Part shown: piece by piece, positions 12,301 through 22,431 of the stretch | How positions within the stretch are numbered: the first letter of the stretch is position 1 | Layout: the number at the start of each line of letters is the position of its first letter | Source: Euptelea pleiosperma | Taxonomy: Eukaryota; Streptophyta; Magnoliopsida; Ranunculales; Eupteleaceae | Direction of reading: 5' to 3' | Length of the DNA: 64,000 nt | Assembly: GCA_035048495.1 (NCBI GenBank) | Contig: CM068542.1 | Span: forward strand, 41,445,109 to 41,509,108 | Made by a program: the position numbers and the translations under genes | The notes under the pieces: generated by a model | What the model was told of the DNA's origin: nothing | Database searches by the model: none | The model's input: only the letters and a program-made list of their open reading frames with translations

Positions 12301-15300
12301 GAATTTGTCCATTGATTGAATGAAAGTCAGAATTCAGATCTGAAAGAAACAAGGCAATGTGGAACTCCTCCCTCTGATGTTTGTGTACTTCTATAGCAGT
12401 AGTGAGGGGTTGACAAATTTGCAACTCTTCCCACATGCCTCGTAGATTGCTATAATACTCACTAAGAGATTTGTCACCTTGTTTCATATTGAACATTGTC
12501 TTGAACAATTGATAAATTCTAGACACATTCCGTTCTTGTGCATATATTTCATTTAGTGCATCCGAAACTTGTTTAGCAACGTCCAAGAACATCATATTCA
12601 TGTAGATGGACTACTCCATCTACTATTCCATAGCCAAGTCATCATCGGGGGATTTTCACTCAACCGATCATCATACCCACTATCACTTTTAGATGGAGGA
12701 TCATCAGTAATATACTTTAGTTTCTTCTTCGCACAAAAAAACTTTAATCGATTGCGACCATAACTGATAATTTGTACTATGTAATTTAACAGAGGTAATA
12801 TGGACTCTACCTATCTAACATACGCCAAATAGGGATTTTAACATCACTAGAACTAGCCATCAAAACCAAAGAACTCAACTAATTATGTCAAAGATGAATT
12901 TAACCAACACAAATGTCATATTAACTTTGCGAAAGCATCAAATCACGACTTCAGAGGTTGTTAGTATAAAAAACAACAACAAACCATCATTCTAGGGATT
13001 TTGACATCAAGAACACAACATATCACCGCTTAAGGGGTTGCGGCACTATAATCCAGCAACACCACCTTTTCTAGGGTTTGTGGTAGTCTTAAAACAACCC
13101 CTACCTTGTGACAACATTAGAAACCAAAACCCTAACTGCCACAAGTCTTAGATCAAAACCCTAGTTTACGGCACCCTTGGAGATAAAAAAAAACCTAGGT
13201 TGAATCACCTCAACTTGATTTTCCAAGAAGGAACAAAGGAAAAAATAATAAAGAAAAAAAAGAGATTTGGGCTACGGTATTGTTCACGACACTGGTCACA
13301 GTACTTGTTTATGTATCAGGGTTGCTCCAATACCATGTAAATAGTGAAGATGGAGAAGTAGAGTGAAGAAGAGAAGAGACAAGAACTTAGCTAGTTCAGC
13401 CTCCTCATTTGTGTGAATATATATCACTTAAGTACATAACATAATGTAAAAAGACTCTAATATCCCTAAGAACAAAACACGCTCTTTTTCTTTAACAATA
13501 AGCTATTGTTAAGAATATAGATTATCCATTTGACAATGCAATTATAATTATAAAAGTTAGGGACTCTTAAGCTTATATACAATTACAAATTAATTTTACC
13601 GCAAAATATTTACATGACTAAATGATGTCATAGCACATAAAAATGTAATAACACATACTAATTCTGCAGACTAATGATGTCATGACATTTTTCATGGAAT
13701 AATGTAGAATGAAAGATTCACGAGTATCTCCAAGGAGTTTTTGTACAATATTATTTACTGACATTTACATCCTCAATATATCTATAGGTTTGTTAGATTT
13801 AGGTGAGGTTTTTTTTTTGGGGAGAAAAGGTCCGGCTTCAAATATCCGTCTGGAACCCTACATCGCTTTATATATTAGTATAGATGAGCCCTTGTATTCA
13901 TCCTAGTGATAGTGACCTCAAGCTTATATTTGCATACAACCTTGAAGTCGTGAGTTACCACTTACCACTTACCAAATTATGTTTAAATAAATCCTTATAT
14001 GTTAGAGATTGGACCAAACAATGCACTTGCTGGCAGAACGTGGTGCAATCCTCTAGGAAGATGTAAATAATCTCGTGGTAATATTTCTTCTTCTTCTTCT
14101 TCTTCTTCTTCTTTTTTGCTTATTAAAGATAGTAAAATCAAAGAAAAGTTAAAAGTTACAAATATATGAAAAATAAGATAGAAAAAAAGGAAAATACAAA
14201 TACAAATAATTTTTAATTTGAGGGATTATGTTCGTAAGTAATTATGGTAATAAATAATGATAATGTTTGGATTAATAGCTGATTATTTCAGCTCTCAATC
14301 CCACATTATTTGCAAAACTGTAGAGAGAAGAACACAGCCATTCAATGCATTACATTGCATTTATAATCAGTCAATAATTGCTATATGAGCTCTTGGTGAA
14401 AGAAGCCTGTCATGCTATGCTTCATGATTCTAGTTAGTTTATTAATCTCGTGGACCGAAGGAAAAAAATTGTTTATTATATGGTGGGATAGGATTTAATT
14501 AGACAAAATCATATTTCTTCTACTTTGCTGTTGTTTCAGTTTATGTCGTTCATATTTGGTTCCATTTTTGGTGGAATTAAGAGTGAAATTGCTTATTTTG
14601 GCCACTTAGCGTAGCGTGCTACATTCGTCCACATTCAAGGGGCTTTAAGCAAACTTGGTAGCTGGGAAATTTTGTTTGTGATTATTTTAATAGCAGTTCA
14701 AATTAAAGTAGGAAAGAGATGGTAAACATTGTGGAAGAGATAAGTCTACAAGTTTCCCACTTGACTATAAAAAAAGCATTAAGGCATAAAATATAATTAC
14801 AATATGGAAAGAAAGAATAATGAAATCTAAGTTATAATCATTTTACTCAAGGGGAGTTAAAAAAAAAACCTCAATGTACTAGGGTTTTCCTATCTATCAT
14901 CTATGAAAAGGCCAAGGAACAATTTTCTCTCCCTCTTTTTGTGGAGAAGTTAAGCATGTGCGCTCTCTCTCTCTCTCTTATGTTAAAAAAGATGAGGTGA
15001 TAGAGCGATTTGCGATTTTCTGTTCTCTCTATCCACCATGAATCTGAAAAATCGGCAAGGTGATTCTTGCCCTCTAGTAAATGTTGAGCTGTGTATGTTT
15101 ATCAATGAATCTCTTCTTTACTTTGCAGCAGCAACAATGAAAATAGTAGTAGTTGTACTCATCATACTTGACCCCATACTCAACAGGGAAAAAACGGTAT
15201 ATCCATACAATGTTGCAGCACGGATTCTTCCAAGATAGTCTGGAAGGGAGCTGTTTACATTTTGTCTAATGTTTTGGGTAAAAGCCCTCATCCCCATGGT

Positions 15301-18300
15301 TGTTTTGTATTCTGGTTCAGTGTACCTCATGCGGATGGTGCCATGTTAAAACTACGCACAATAGGAAATTTCTTTCATTGTTATTCTCTGTGTTGTAGTT
15401 CTAATTCTATTCAAAATCACTACAGTGTCTTTTCAGAACTGTTTAATAAAATTGCATGTGTATTTTCCAGGATAAAACTGGTGGTAAGATCATCCATAGG
15501 CATGGTGGTCTTATTGTCTTGTATCGAGGCAGGCATTATAGTCACAAAAAAAGGCCTACGATTCCATTAATGCTGTGGAAACCCCATGAGCCTATTTATC
15601 CAAAGTTAATCAAAACTACAATTGATGGCTTAAGCATTGAGGAAACAAAGGAAATGAGGAAGAGGGGCCTAGCAGTTCCTGCTTTAACAAAACTTGGTAA
15701 TGTCAGAATCCAGTATTTCCAACACTTCCGTCCGTTTGTATGGCCTCTGACTTGCTAAATGATGATTGCAGCAAAGAATGGTTTTTATGGTAGTCTTGTA
15801 CCCATGGTCCGAGATGCTATTCTCACTGATGAGCTGGTTCGTATAGACTGCAAGGGCCTCGAAAAGAGTGACTACAAGAAAATAGGCTGCAAACTCAGGG
15901 TAAGATATTATTTTGGAAATCTTTCCGTGCTAAGTTCCATAAATATAAAAAGTATTTTGTCCAGTTGATACTCTAATTAGTTGCGGATATTGAAAGAATT
16001 CTTTTGTGGAACATCCGTTCTTGCATGCCTAGTGGATGTACCTGTTCACTAGGGATCTGAAAACAGGTATTACAATTTTACAAAGAAGAGATTGTATTAG
16101 TATACATTATATATTAATTTGCATCTGTTGATCTCTTGATTGGTTTGCAGATATGTAACAACGACATGGCACCTTTAGGGTTTTTTGCCTTGTCAGACAT
16201 GTACTGACATGTATACACTTGTCGACACATCCCGACATGTTCCGACACATACGGAAGTGTCACCCTTTATTTTAATGATTTTCTATAAAAAGATGTTGAT
16301 GTGCTCCATCCTCCACATGGTACTTTGTTAAGTTACCAATGCTATAGTTGTTTGATAGTCTTCCCTTTTATTAATCTACTAATATTTAATATGTTAATGG
16401 ATAGTTCTATGACATAAGGAAATGTTTTCTTTTGTCCATATATTTCTTTCTTTATTTTTATTTTAAGAAAAGGCTCAGGCTCTGAGGATCCCCTTTCTCT
16501 GACCCCTCTTGGGAGTCGGGCTCTCAGCCGTGGATTCCGAGAATCCAACGGTGGTTGATAGCGCTGGGCTGGCATTCACTTAATGAAAAAGTGAATGCCA
16601 GCTCAGCGCTATCAACCGCCATTGGATTCTCAGAATCCACGGCTGAGAGCCCGACTCCCGAGAGGGGGTCAGAAAAAGGGGGGCTCCTGAGCCTGACCCT
16701 TAAGAAAAAGTTCTGGCTTAAAAATAACTAAAATATTATATTACAGTACATGTGCACGGATGTGTATGCATTTCGGGCTAAGGTGCTGTGTCAAACAGCT
16801 CGTATCTTTGTCGGACACCACCACACGCGTTTGTATCATTGTTAAATAGGTTTGTAGACTTGTTATTGGATGCAACTTGGTCGACAAAAGGTCGTGGTCT
16901 AATCAAAAGTTCTAACATTGGAGAAGACATGTAAGAAAAAGGAAAAATTAGAAGAAAAAAAATAACCTATTTACACTGACTGTCGTATTGTGCAGTTGTG
17001 ATAAAAAAATTCTTCCCTTTCTTAGCACATAATTGTATCACACTGTTAATTATACAGGTTTAGGGTATCTTTGCTTTGCAGAAAATTAGTAATAGCAGTA
17101 AGTACTAGTTATTATTCTGTTATTGATGGTAGATCTAGAATCTAAGTAATATAGACTGGAATTGACTGTGAAGCACTATATTAGCAAATGTAGCACAGAT
17201 GGACCCACCATTCAATGATTACCTCCTAGGACAAAATCAAAGCAATCAACGATGGCAACCATTTGTTCTATATATTTTTTTCTTGTACTGCTTCCTAGAT
17301 ATTTCTTGACTGTGCAAAGAGTTGAATGGTTCCAATTATCCAATCATGTTTATTTTGGATAGGGTATCTGTTTGTGGGACTTTTCTTATAGTGGGTCCGG
17401 ATCCAGGTCCCTTTCTTATGCACCGCATGTCCTAATATTGTGCTCATAGATCAATGTAACAATGACAGGATGCATGTGTTGATGTCCGACACGGATACAA
17501 GGTGTCTGAAACGGCACCTTTAAGAAGATACATTGACATGTCTGTACACATGTATTAAAATATAATATTTTAGTTTACTTAGTGTTTTTAATAAAAATAA
17601 GAATAGAATGTATGAAAAGTAAAGGGAAACATTTAAGCCATGGAGTTATCCAATAACATCATAATTATTAGTAGATTTATAAGAGTGGAGAGTCTGGAGA
17701 CCATCAAATAACTCTAGCTGTCTAACAACTTAACAAAATACTGTATGGTTGATGGAACACACCAATCCTCTTTAAAAAATCATGTATGTAGTAAAAAACA
17801 TTGCAATAAAGGGTGACATTTGTTCTAAACTTCACATACCAAGGGTTTAAATTAAATCAATAGTGGAAAATAAAGAAAAATGATTAAGAGAGAAGAGAAG
17901 AGAAGAGAATAAGAGAAAGAAGAAAGAAGAGGAGAGAGAAAAATGGAGAAGGGAAAATCGTGTATAATGTTGAGCACGATTTTCCACATATGAAAGACAA
18001 ATATCAGAAATTCCCCTAGTACCCCAAGTTACAATGAAACAAGGAAAAAATAAAGACATAACCAACAGTCCCCCTCAAGATGGTGCAAAGATGTTATGCC
18101 TAGTTTGATTAACATATTTTGGAGACAAACCTTATTAATACCCTTAGTTGAAACTTTTGCAACTTGCTCTCCTATCTTAACATAAGATGTGCAAATCTGG
18201 CCACTCTTCAACTTCTATGTGCTCGGTTCAATGATGTTGGACTGGGTTATATGGGCAATGCTAATGGCAACCTTATTGTCGCAATATAAGCTCATTGGCT

Positions 18301-21300
18301 CTTGAACTTTGATTCCCAACTCGCCCACCATAATCTTCAGCTATAAGAGCCAACACACTCTATGGGCCATAGACTGGAACTCTTCTTCTACGCTAGATTT
18401 AGCCACTACATACTATTTCTTGCTTCTACAAGAAACCTAGTTACCGACAACAAAGGTACAATAACAGGATGTAGATCGATGATCAGTAATTGAACCTACT
18501 TAATCGGCATCAATATACGCATCCATATGTAGGTGTCCATGCCTCTCAAACAGTAGACCTTTGCCCGGAGAGCCCTTAAGATACCTAAGAACTCTGTTGG
18601 CACTACACTCCGCTGGAGACTTGAACCCACGACCTCCTAGACCTTAAGGCTCTGATACCAAGTGGATTAGGGTTCCAAACTAGGGTTTCAAGGAAGAAGA
18701 GGAGAGAGAAGAGAGTTAGAGGGAATAGGATGTCACGCTTAGGTCACATGACTCCAAAAACATTATATATATGGAGAGAACATTACATGGACAAGTATAC
18801 CATCAAAGGAGGTATTTACAAAACTACCCCTTTACATGAAAATATGTCTAGATATATACGTATTTGATAACAGAAGTTTCTGGGGCCAAAGTTTGAGATT
18901 AAAGATCTTGGACCTTTGAAATACTTTCTGTGAATTGAGGTAGCTTAGTCAAATAAAGGGATATTCATCCCTCAAAGGAAGTATGTTTTTGACCTGTTGA
19001 ATGAAACGGGTAAGCTTAGTGCCAAGCCTGTTGACACGCCTATTGATCAAAATCATCGTTTGAATGATGTGGATGGTGACCGCCTCATTGATGCAGGGTT
19101 ATTCCAGAGGCTAGTTGGGGGGCTTATTGATGCTTACATGTCATGACATTGCATTTGTAGTTAGTGTAATCAGTCAATTTATGCATTTTCCTTGAGCATC
19201 ACACCTTGAGGCTGGCAACAAAGTTATTAGGTATCTTAAGGGCTTTCCAGGACACCTACACGTATAGAAGCATATACTGATGCAGGTTGAGCATGTTCAG
19301 TTATTGATCATCGATCTACATCTGGTTACTATACTTTAGTTTAGGTTAACTTGGTTTCTTGGAGAAGTAAAACAGTCTGTGGTGGCTAGATCTAGCGCAC
19401 ATACAAAGTTCAGATCTATGGCCCATGGAGTATGGAGTGTGTGAGCTCTTATGGTTGAAGACTATGTTGGGTGAGTTGGGAATCAAAGTTCAATAGCTAA
19501 TGAGCTTATATTGCGACAATAAAGCTACCATTAGCATTGCCCATAACCTAGTCTAACATGAGCGAATCAAGCATATAGAGGTTGACAAATACTTTATCGA
19601 TGATAAATTGAGTGGCCAGATTTGCACACCTTATGTTAAGACGAGAGAGCAAGTTGTTGATGTTCTAATTGAGGATGTTAGTAAAGGTTGTCTCTAAAAT
19701 ATGTTAACCAAGTTGGGCATGATATTTATCTTTGCACCAGCTTGAGGGGGGATGTTGATTGTATTTATTTTCCCCGTTTCATTGTAACTAAGTATACCAG
19801 GGGTATTTCTGGTATTTCTTTGTCTTTCATTTCATTAATATAAATATGTGGGAAATTTTGCTCCACATGATATATGATTTTTCCTTCTCAAATCTTTCTC
19901 TTATTCTCATTTCTTCTCTCCTAATTTTTTCAATTTTATTTTTCACTTTACTGATATAATTTAAACCCTTGGTATGTGAAGTTTAGAACATAATTCGCTT
20001 TCCCCAATTTTTCACTACTGGCAATTGTTTTTTGGAAATAAACTGGTCGACATTATAAAATTTGACGGAGAATTCACCTTTTGGGTCACATTTTCGAACA
20101 TGCAGTCTCAGCCTTCTCTTGGCACTAACACATCTAGCTAAAAGAGTAACATCTTCAGTTTCCCTTTAATGTCAAATTTTTCTGATGACTGGGCACAACA
20201 CTACATTCTCATTTCTTTTCTCAAACTAATAATTACATTACTTCCTTGATGAGAATTAATCTATATAGTCTAGGTCATAAATCACAAAGCGTTCTAGTAT
20301 CACACCATTTGTATGTTGGTTGTATATTCATGCATAATCGTACATACAAACATTACATGAAATAGATCACTATTAACAATAAATTGACTACATAAAATGT
20401 TTTGGCAGTGAGGGAAAACAAAGAACGAAGCCCACCAGTCACGGATGTCTTATGTACATAGGTATGCTTGGGAGATACTCTCATACCATCCAGGGTATTT
20501 CTTTATGCTTAATTAACTTATTTATTGAGATGAAGAGGCCGCAAAGGATAGAGGCTGATTTTCAAGTAGTCCCTGACCGGAGAATAGTATGAACAGGTTA
20601 AGTTGTCCCTTTGACTTGGTTTTGAAGATTATCGGGTCTACTTGAGCAAGTCATGTGCTTTTGCTTGGACAATGTATCTGTGTCAGACCTGTGATGTTTA
20701 ATACAGTATGAGGTATCCGGTTTGAATTTTTTTCCTTCGAAATGGAGGGCATCAGTCGGCACTCTACAGCCATTAATACGCATGTACATTGTATATTTTA
20801 TTACCTCCACATGATCATGGAAGTGCATATAATGGTGCCAGAGGGGAAGAAGCTGTCCTTCCACATCCATGGGTTTCAGGACCCATTGATCGGTGGGTCC
20901 CATCTAGAAGATACTTTAAGCTAGAAGGCAACCTTATCTGATGATCCCAAGCTTTGAACTATTGCAATCTTGTGCACAGTCAGAAAAATTATGGTCATTA
21001 TATAAACATTAATAGGTTCTGACCACACTGCAGAGGCTGGATGTATGGCTTCTTTCCAACCTCCCATGTACAAGTATTCCTCTTATGAAAGTACCTGAAA
21101 TTTAGTTGTCTTTCCTTGCATTGTTAAGTAAATGTATCAACACAATGCTGGATATTTTGTTCATTGACAGTTTAATAAAACGCATACTTTTTTTTGTAAG
21201 GAAAGTTGTGTATAATTTCCCCCAGATGGCCATGCATTGTTCCTCGCATGAACTTTAACATGTAATTGTGTTGGTAACTAAATTGAGATATTATAATCAA

Positions 21301-21834
21301 CATTAGTATTGAAGTACTCTTTAGGCAGTTGCGCTTGTTACGTAAATTGTTTTTCTAAATACAGGTAATATTTGAGACTATTGGCTACTATTCAGTTATG
21401 GAATTGTTCGAATGACGAATAGTAGGCAATTGTCTGTATTCAGTCATAATTTTTTATTTTTTTTACTTGTGAAAAAAAAATTGTTCTTTTTCTTGTTGCT
21501 CATCAGCTTCTTTTTATCTCCTGACCTTAGAGATGGCAGAGCATGGGAAATAAAGTGGTTCTTATGAGGCTGTTTGATGATGCAGGACTTGGTCCCATGT
21601 GTCCTTGTGACATTCGAGAAGGAGCAGATTGTGGTGTGGAGAGGGAAGAACTACACCCCTTCAGAGGCTGGACAGTTCCTTAATGATGAATCATTTGGTC
21701 ATCCAAGCAGCAGATCAGATTGTGGTGCAGAAGGACGTAATAGCACTAGTAGTAATGGCATCAGCCATTGGAGCTCCAATTCCGATGATGAGTTACTTTC
21801 TTCTGACAGCAGATTACTAGCCCCGATTGGATAA
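1..21834 (+). CDS. CAF1: CRS2-associated factor 1-like plastid intron splicing factor (3' part, 5 exons)
   Basis: Seen: coding exons 1-336, 6424-6551, 15471-15696, 15772-15899 and 21586-21834 join in frame through GT-AG introns into 354 residues plus TAA; the 5' part lies outside the window. The protein has two CRM domains. The first runs over exons 1-3 with the loop [12 protein letters not shown] and ends near VLYRGRHY. The second runs over exons 3-5 with LAKNGFYG and ends near VVWRGKNY. A Ser/Asp-rich tail of about 40 residues follows. Known: CAF1 and CAF2 bind the peptidyl-tRNA hydrolase-like protein CRS2 in the chloroplast and promote splicing of group II introns. Text such as [14 protein letters not shown] and [19 protein letters not shown] fits the CAF1 branch better than CAF2 or the mitochondrial paralogues; this is from memory of the family. 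The introns are long (6.1, 8.9, 0.08 and 5.7 kb) and full of transposons. No frameshift or stop interrupts the exons. Confidence 0.9.
337..2550 (+). other. CAF1 intron 1, 5' part: no recognisable element
   Basis: AT-rich intron sequence. I see no coding similarity, LTR or clear inverted repeat. Short open frames here lack codon structure and are chance. Confidence 0.5.
2551..3086. repeat. Tandem duplication, two copies of about 265 bp
   Basis: Copy 1 (2551-2815) and copy 2 (2816-3086) run in parallel from ACTTTGAATAATG / ACTTTAAATAATG. Both contain an (AC)n tract, an A-rich tract and the ending CGTGTTGGAT...CCGATA. Differences are scattered substitutions plus small indels in the homopolymers, so the duplication is moderately old. 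Confidence 0.8.
3087..4819. other. CAF1 intron 1, middle: possible degenerate MITEs
   Basis: Around 3316-3610 there is a segment starting AGGGGTGTAAATGAGC and rich in GGGCCC/GCCCAAGCCC motifs that looks like a decayed short element. Around 4130-4520 imperfect arms (GAATATTTTGACAAGG and its counterpart near 4500) flank a hairpin-prone segment. No target duplication was found for either. Confidence 0.3.
4820..5290. mobile_element. Inverted pair of short LTRs (TRIM-like) with primer binding site
   Basis: An LTR in minus orientation (4820-5172, interrupted by a MITE) faces an LTR in plus orientation (5214-5290) across a 41-bp spacer that holds a purine tract on the minus strand. Both LTRs share TGTTG...TTTAACA ends and the block GATCTTTTGGGGTAAATG. 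TGGTATCAGAGC (5291-5302) follows the plus LTR and matches the initiator-Met tRNA primer site used by copia and TRIM elements. Related LTRs lie at 43392-43672 and 47788-47880. Confidence 0.65.
4863..5130. mobile_element. 268-bp MITE-like insertion rich in TTTCGG/CCGAAA
   Basis: It interrupts the minus-oriented LTR and is flanked by an exact 8-bp duplication GCACAACA (4855-4862 and 5131-5138). Ends are imperfect inverted repeats (TAGTTTAAAGTT versus TGGTTCAAAGTC read from the other end). The interior is many TTTCGG and CCGAAA units able to fold into nested hairpins. An 8-bp duplication suits hAT-type elements; the family is not identified. Confidence 0.75.
5291..5472 (+). mobile_element. PBS, purine tract and LTR-like end of a small retroelement
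   Basis: After the PBS at 5291-5302 a short internal stretch ends in GCTGAGGGGGG, a typical polypurine tract, followed by an LTR-like block 5357-5472 (TGTTG...CAACA). Its last 30 bases resemble the end of the 5214-5290 LTR, but the rest differs, so pairing these two as one element is uncertain. Confidence 0.45.
5473..6423 (+). other. CAF1 intron 1, 3' part
   Basis: A long T tract near 5512-5528 and otherwise plain AT-rich intron. Nothing else recognised. Confidence 0.5.
6424..6551 (+). CDS. CAF1: CAF1 exon: CRM domain 1 core with GxxG-type loop
   Basis: Acceptor TTTTACAG ends at 6423 and donor GAG|GTATTC starts at 6552. It encodes [20 protein letters not shown] and then [17 protein letters not shown], the most conserved CRM1 segment of CAF proteins. 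Both junction phases match the neighbouring exons. Confidence 0.93.
7215..7968 (+). mobile_element. 5'-truncated L1-type LINE
   Basis: Flanked by an exact 15-bp target duplication GGTGAGACCCATGTG (7200-7214 and 7969-7983) and ending in TTATCA plus poly(A), the hallmark of target-primed reverse transcription. It carries only the zf-RVT 3' domain of a plant LINE ([40 protein letters not shown]) in one open frame to about 7763, then a short 3' UTR. It sits in CAF1 intron 2 in the sense orientation. Confidence 0.9.
8307..8570 (-). pseudogene. copia RNase H C-terminal remnant
   Basis: Open segment with [20 protein letters not shown] followed by [26 protein letters not shown] and [10 protein letters not shown], the usual C-terminal end of copia polyproteins, stopping just before the purine tract and 3' LTR. 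Confidence 0.8.
9784..11823 (-). mobile_element. Probable solo LTR or LTR fragment nested in the copia element
   Basis: About 2.0 kb bounded by short inverted ends TGATA...TATCA and lying between the gag and integrase remnants of the copia element. It has no coding similarity. One end carries two exact copies of the 16-bp palindrome GTAAAAGTACTTTTAC (9805-9820 and 9843-9858). No target duplication was found, so the boundaries and the solo-LTR reading are inference. Confidence 0.4.
12149..12601 (-). pseudogene. copia gag (UBN2-like) remnant
   Basis: A 150-residue open segment with the gag pattern of plant copia elements: [18 protein letters not shown], then [20 protein letters not shown] and [17 protein letters not shown]. 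Downstream, in another frame (about 11930-12010), lies [13 protein letters not shown], a damaged zinc knuckle. The split frames show it is not functional. Confidence 0.75.
13498..15470 (+). other. CAF1 intron 2, 3' part: microsatellites only
   Basis: (TTC)9 at about 14085-14111 and a (CT)n tract near 14963-14979. The rest is AT-rich intron with nothing recognised. Confidence 0.5.
14085..14111. repeat. (TTC)n microsatellite
   Basis: Nine consecutive TTC units followed by a T tract, inside CAF1 intron 2. Confidence 0.95.
15471..15696 (+). CDS. CAF1: CAF1 exon: end of CRM1, linker, start of CRM2
   Basis: Acceptor TATTTTCCAG ends at 15470 and donor G|GTAATG starts at 15697. It starts with [13 protein letters not shown], passes the linker [17 protein letters not shown] and ends in [10 protein letters not shown] plus one base. 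A 75-bp intron separates it from the next exon, the only short intron in this gene. Confidence 0.93.
15772..15899 (+). CDS. CAF1: CAF1 exon: CRM domain 2 core
   Basis: Acceptor GATTGCAG ends at 15771 and donor AGG|GTAAGA starts at 15900. It encodes [20 protein letters not shown] followed by a segment ending GCKLR. The phase is correct with exons on both sides. Confidence 0.92.
16145..16860 (+). repeat. Dispersed repeat copy 1 (interrupted by a MITE)
   Basis: Shares with 17461-17820 (inverted), 30276-30600, 30583-31030 and 48720-49117 an ordered set of blocks: GTGTCACCCT, then TGTTCCATCCTCC, TAGTTGTTTGATAGTCTTCC, an AAATATAACTAAAATATTATA block, and CGGATGTGT near the end. The ends are rich in GACACATG/CATGTGTC-type motifs. 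It has no coding capacity; possibly a non-autonomous DNA transposon family. A MITE splits this copy at 16472-16699. Confidence 0.65.
16472..16699. mobile_element. 228-bp near-perfect hairpin MITE, 9-bp target duplication
   Basis: Flanked by exact TTAAGAAAA (16463-16471 and 16700-16708), a 9-bp duplication as made by Mutator-like transposases. Nearly the whole element is two arms of about 110 bp that pair with few mismatches around a short A/T loop. Termini GGCTCAGGCTC and GGGTCAGGCTC. The arms contain CCGTGGATTC and AGAATCCAACGGTGGTTG, shared with 22432-22612, 34451-34620 and 42005-42170. Confidence 0.88.
17461..17820 (-). repeat. Dispersed repeat copy 2, inverted, cut by a copia LTR
   Basis: Minus-strand copy of the repeat at 16145-16860. 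It ends abruptly at 17820, where a copia LTR begins, and its missing part is not seen at 19991, so a simple single insertion does not explain the junction. Confidence 0.6.
17821..18600 (-). mobile_element. copia 3' end fragment: RNase H region plus LTR, minus strand
   Basis: LTR 17821-18067 (TGTTGG...AGAACA on minus), preceded on the minus strand by CTTGAGGGGGAC, a purine tract, and by decayed RNase H sequence up to about 18600. It is the inverted counterpart of 19215-19990; the arms match over about 780 bp including AATATAAGCTCATT and the CATCGATCTACATC stretch. Confidence 0.8.
18606..18868 (-). mobile_element. LTR and primer binding site of a second copia-type element
   Basis: On the minus strand an LTR-like block starts TGTTATCAAATACG at 18868, has a CT-rich 3' half and is followed near 18663 by TTGGTATCAGAGCC, an initiator-Met primer site. 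It differs from the LTRs at 17821-18067 and 19753-19990, so it belongs to another element and now sits between the two inverted fragments. Confidence 0.6.
18870..19990 (+). mobile_element. copia reverse transcriptase/RNase H end plus 3' LTR, plus strand
   Basis: Decayed coding sequence with the copia order [14 protein letters not shown], then [19 protein letters not shown] and RSTSGYYT, broken by many stops. A purine tract (CTTGAGGGGGGA) and an LTR 19753-19990 (TGTTGATTG...AGAACA) follow. It is truncated at its 5' side against the LTR at 18606-18868. Confidence 0.8.
19991..21585 (+). other. CAF1 intron 4, 3' part
   Basis: No recognisable element. Poly-T and poly-A tracts precede the final exon. 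Small open frames here look like chance. Confidence 0.45.
21586..21834 (+). CDS. CAF1: CAF1 terminal exon: end of CRM2 and Ser/Asp-rich tail
   Basis: Acceptor GATGATGCAG ends at 21585. It encodes [20 protein letters not shown], then a low-complexity tail rich in Ser, Asn and Asp, and stops at TAA (21832-21834). The tail is not conserved in my recollection of the family, so whether a further spliced exon exists in some transcripts cannot be decided here. Confidence 0.88.
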   Translation, partial: DLVPCVLVTFEKEQIVVWRGKNYTPSEAGQFLNDESFGHPSSRSDCGAEGRNSTSSNGISHWSSNSDDELLSSDSRLLAPIG

Positions 21835-22431
21835 ATGCCCCTTGGCATGCGATGCTGGCATTGTTGTGTGTTGTACGGGGAAAATTATGGTCTATTCATT
21901 TGATGATGTTGAGAAATGAGAGAAAAGGCAACTTTGATGATGGGCTTCCTTCCTGGGATTGAAGCATATATACAATCACTGATACGCAGCAACCACGAAG
22001 TACTGCTTCAATCCCATTTACAGAGCCTTCTCTGCCAAACAAAAGAAAAGATGAGTTTGTTTTGTAACAGCCTTGCACAGAATCATACATACAGCAAGCA
22101 CTTTTGTGCATGATTGGTATTTCTTGTCATTTATTACAAGCATCATCGGTTTCCGGTAATTCTTCACAAGGTACCTTTTTCATATCTCAAAACTTGTAGC
22201 CATTTCCTCTTCTCAAATCCTACCTTGGTGACGGGATTCTGTAGAATTATTAAGACAGAAAGCTCCCACCTCAATATGCAGAACTTACCACATGCTAAAG
22301 AAGATGATGTACAGTTCGTGCGTTCAGGTCAACATCCACGTTTTAAGAATCTGTTCCTTGGTAACGTAAATTTTGGCTGATAAAATCATCTGATTTGTAG
22401 AATTTCTTGAAGGCTCGGGATCCATGGACCA
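21835..22431 (+). other. CAF1 3' flank
   Basis: Should contain the CAF1 3' UTR; a polyadenylation site cannot be placed with confidence. No further gene seen. Confidence 0.4.

Larger units (their letters stand above)
8131..13497 (-). mobile_element. Decayed Ty1/copia element with two LTRs and a nested insertion
   Basis: On the minus strand: 5' LTR 13336-13497, PBS TGGTATTGGAGC immediately inside, gag with UBN2-type domain, zinc-knuckle region, integrase-like fragments (about 9360-9780), RNase H end and 3' LTR about 8131-8303. The two LTRs align clearly (shared TAGCTAAGTTC, AAATGA, ATATATATCACTTAA as read on plus) but have diverged. Most of pol is missing or broken and a 2-kb segment (9784-11823) is inserted. 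The 5-bp flanks ATATG and ATAAG do not match exactly. Confidence 0.8.

Noticed and set aside
21629..21820. Alternative-frame open reading frame over the CAF1 last exon
   Set aside because: It overlaps the conserved CRM2 coding frame and lacks similarity.
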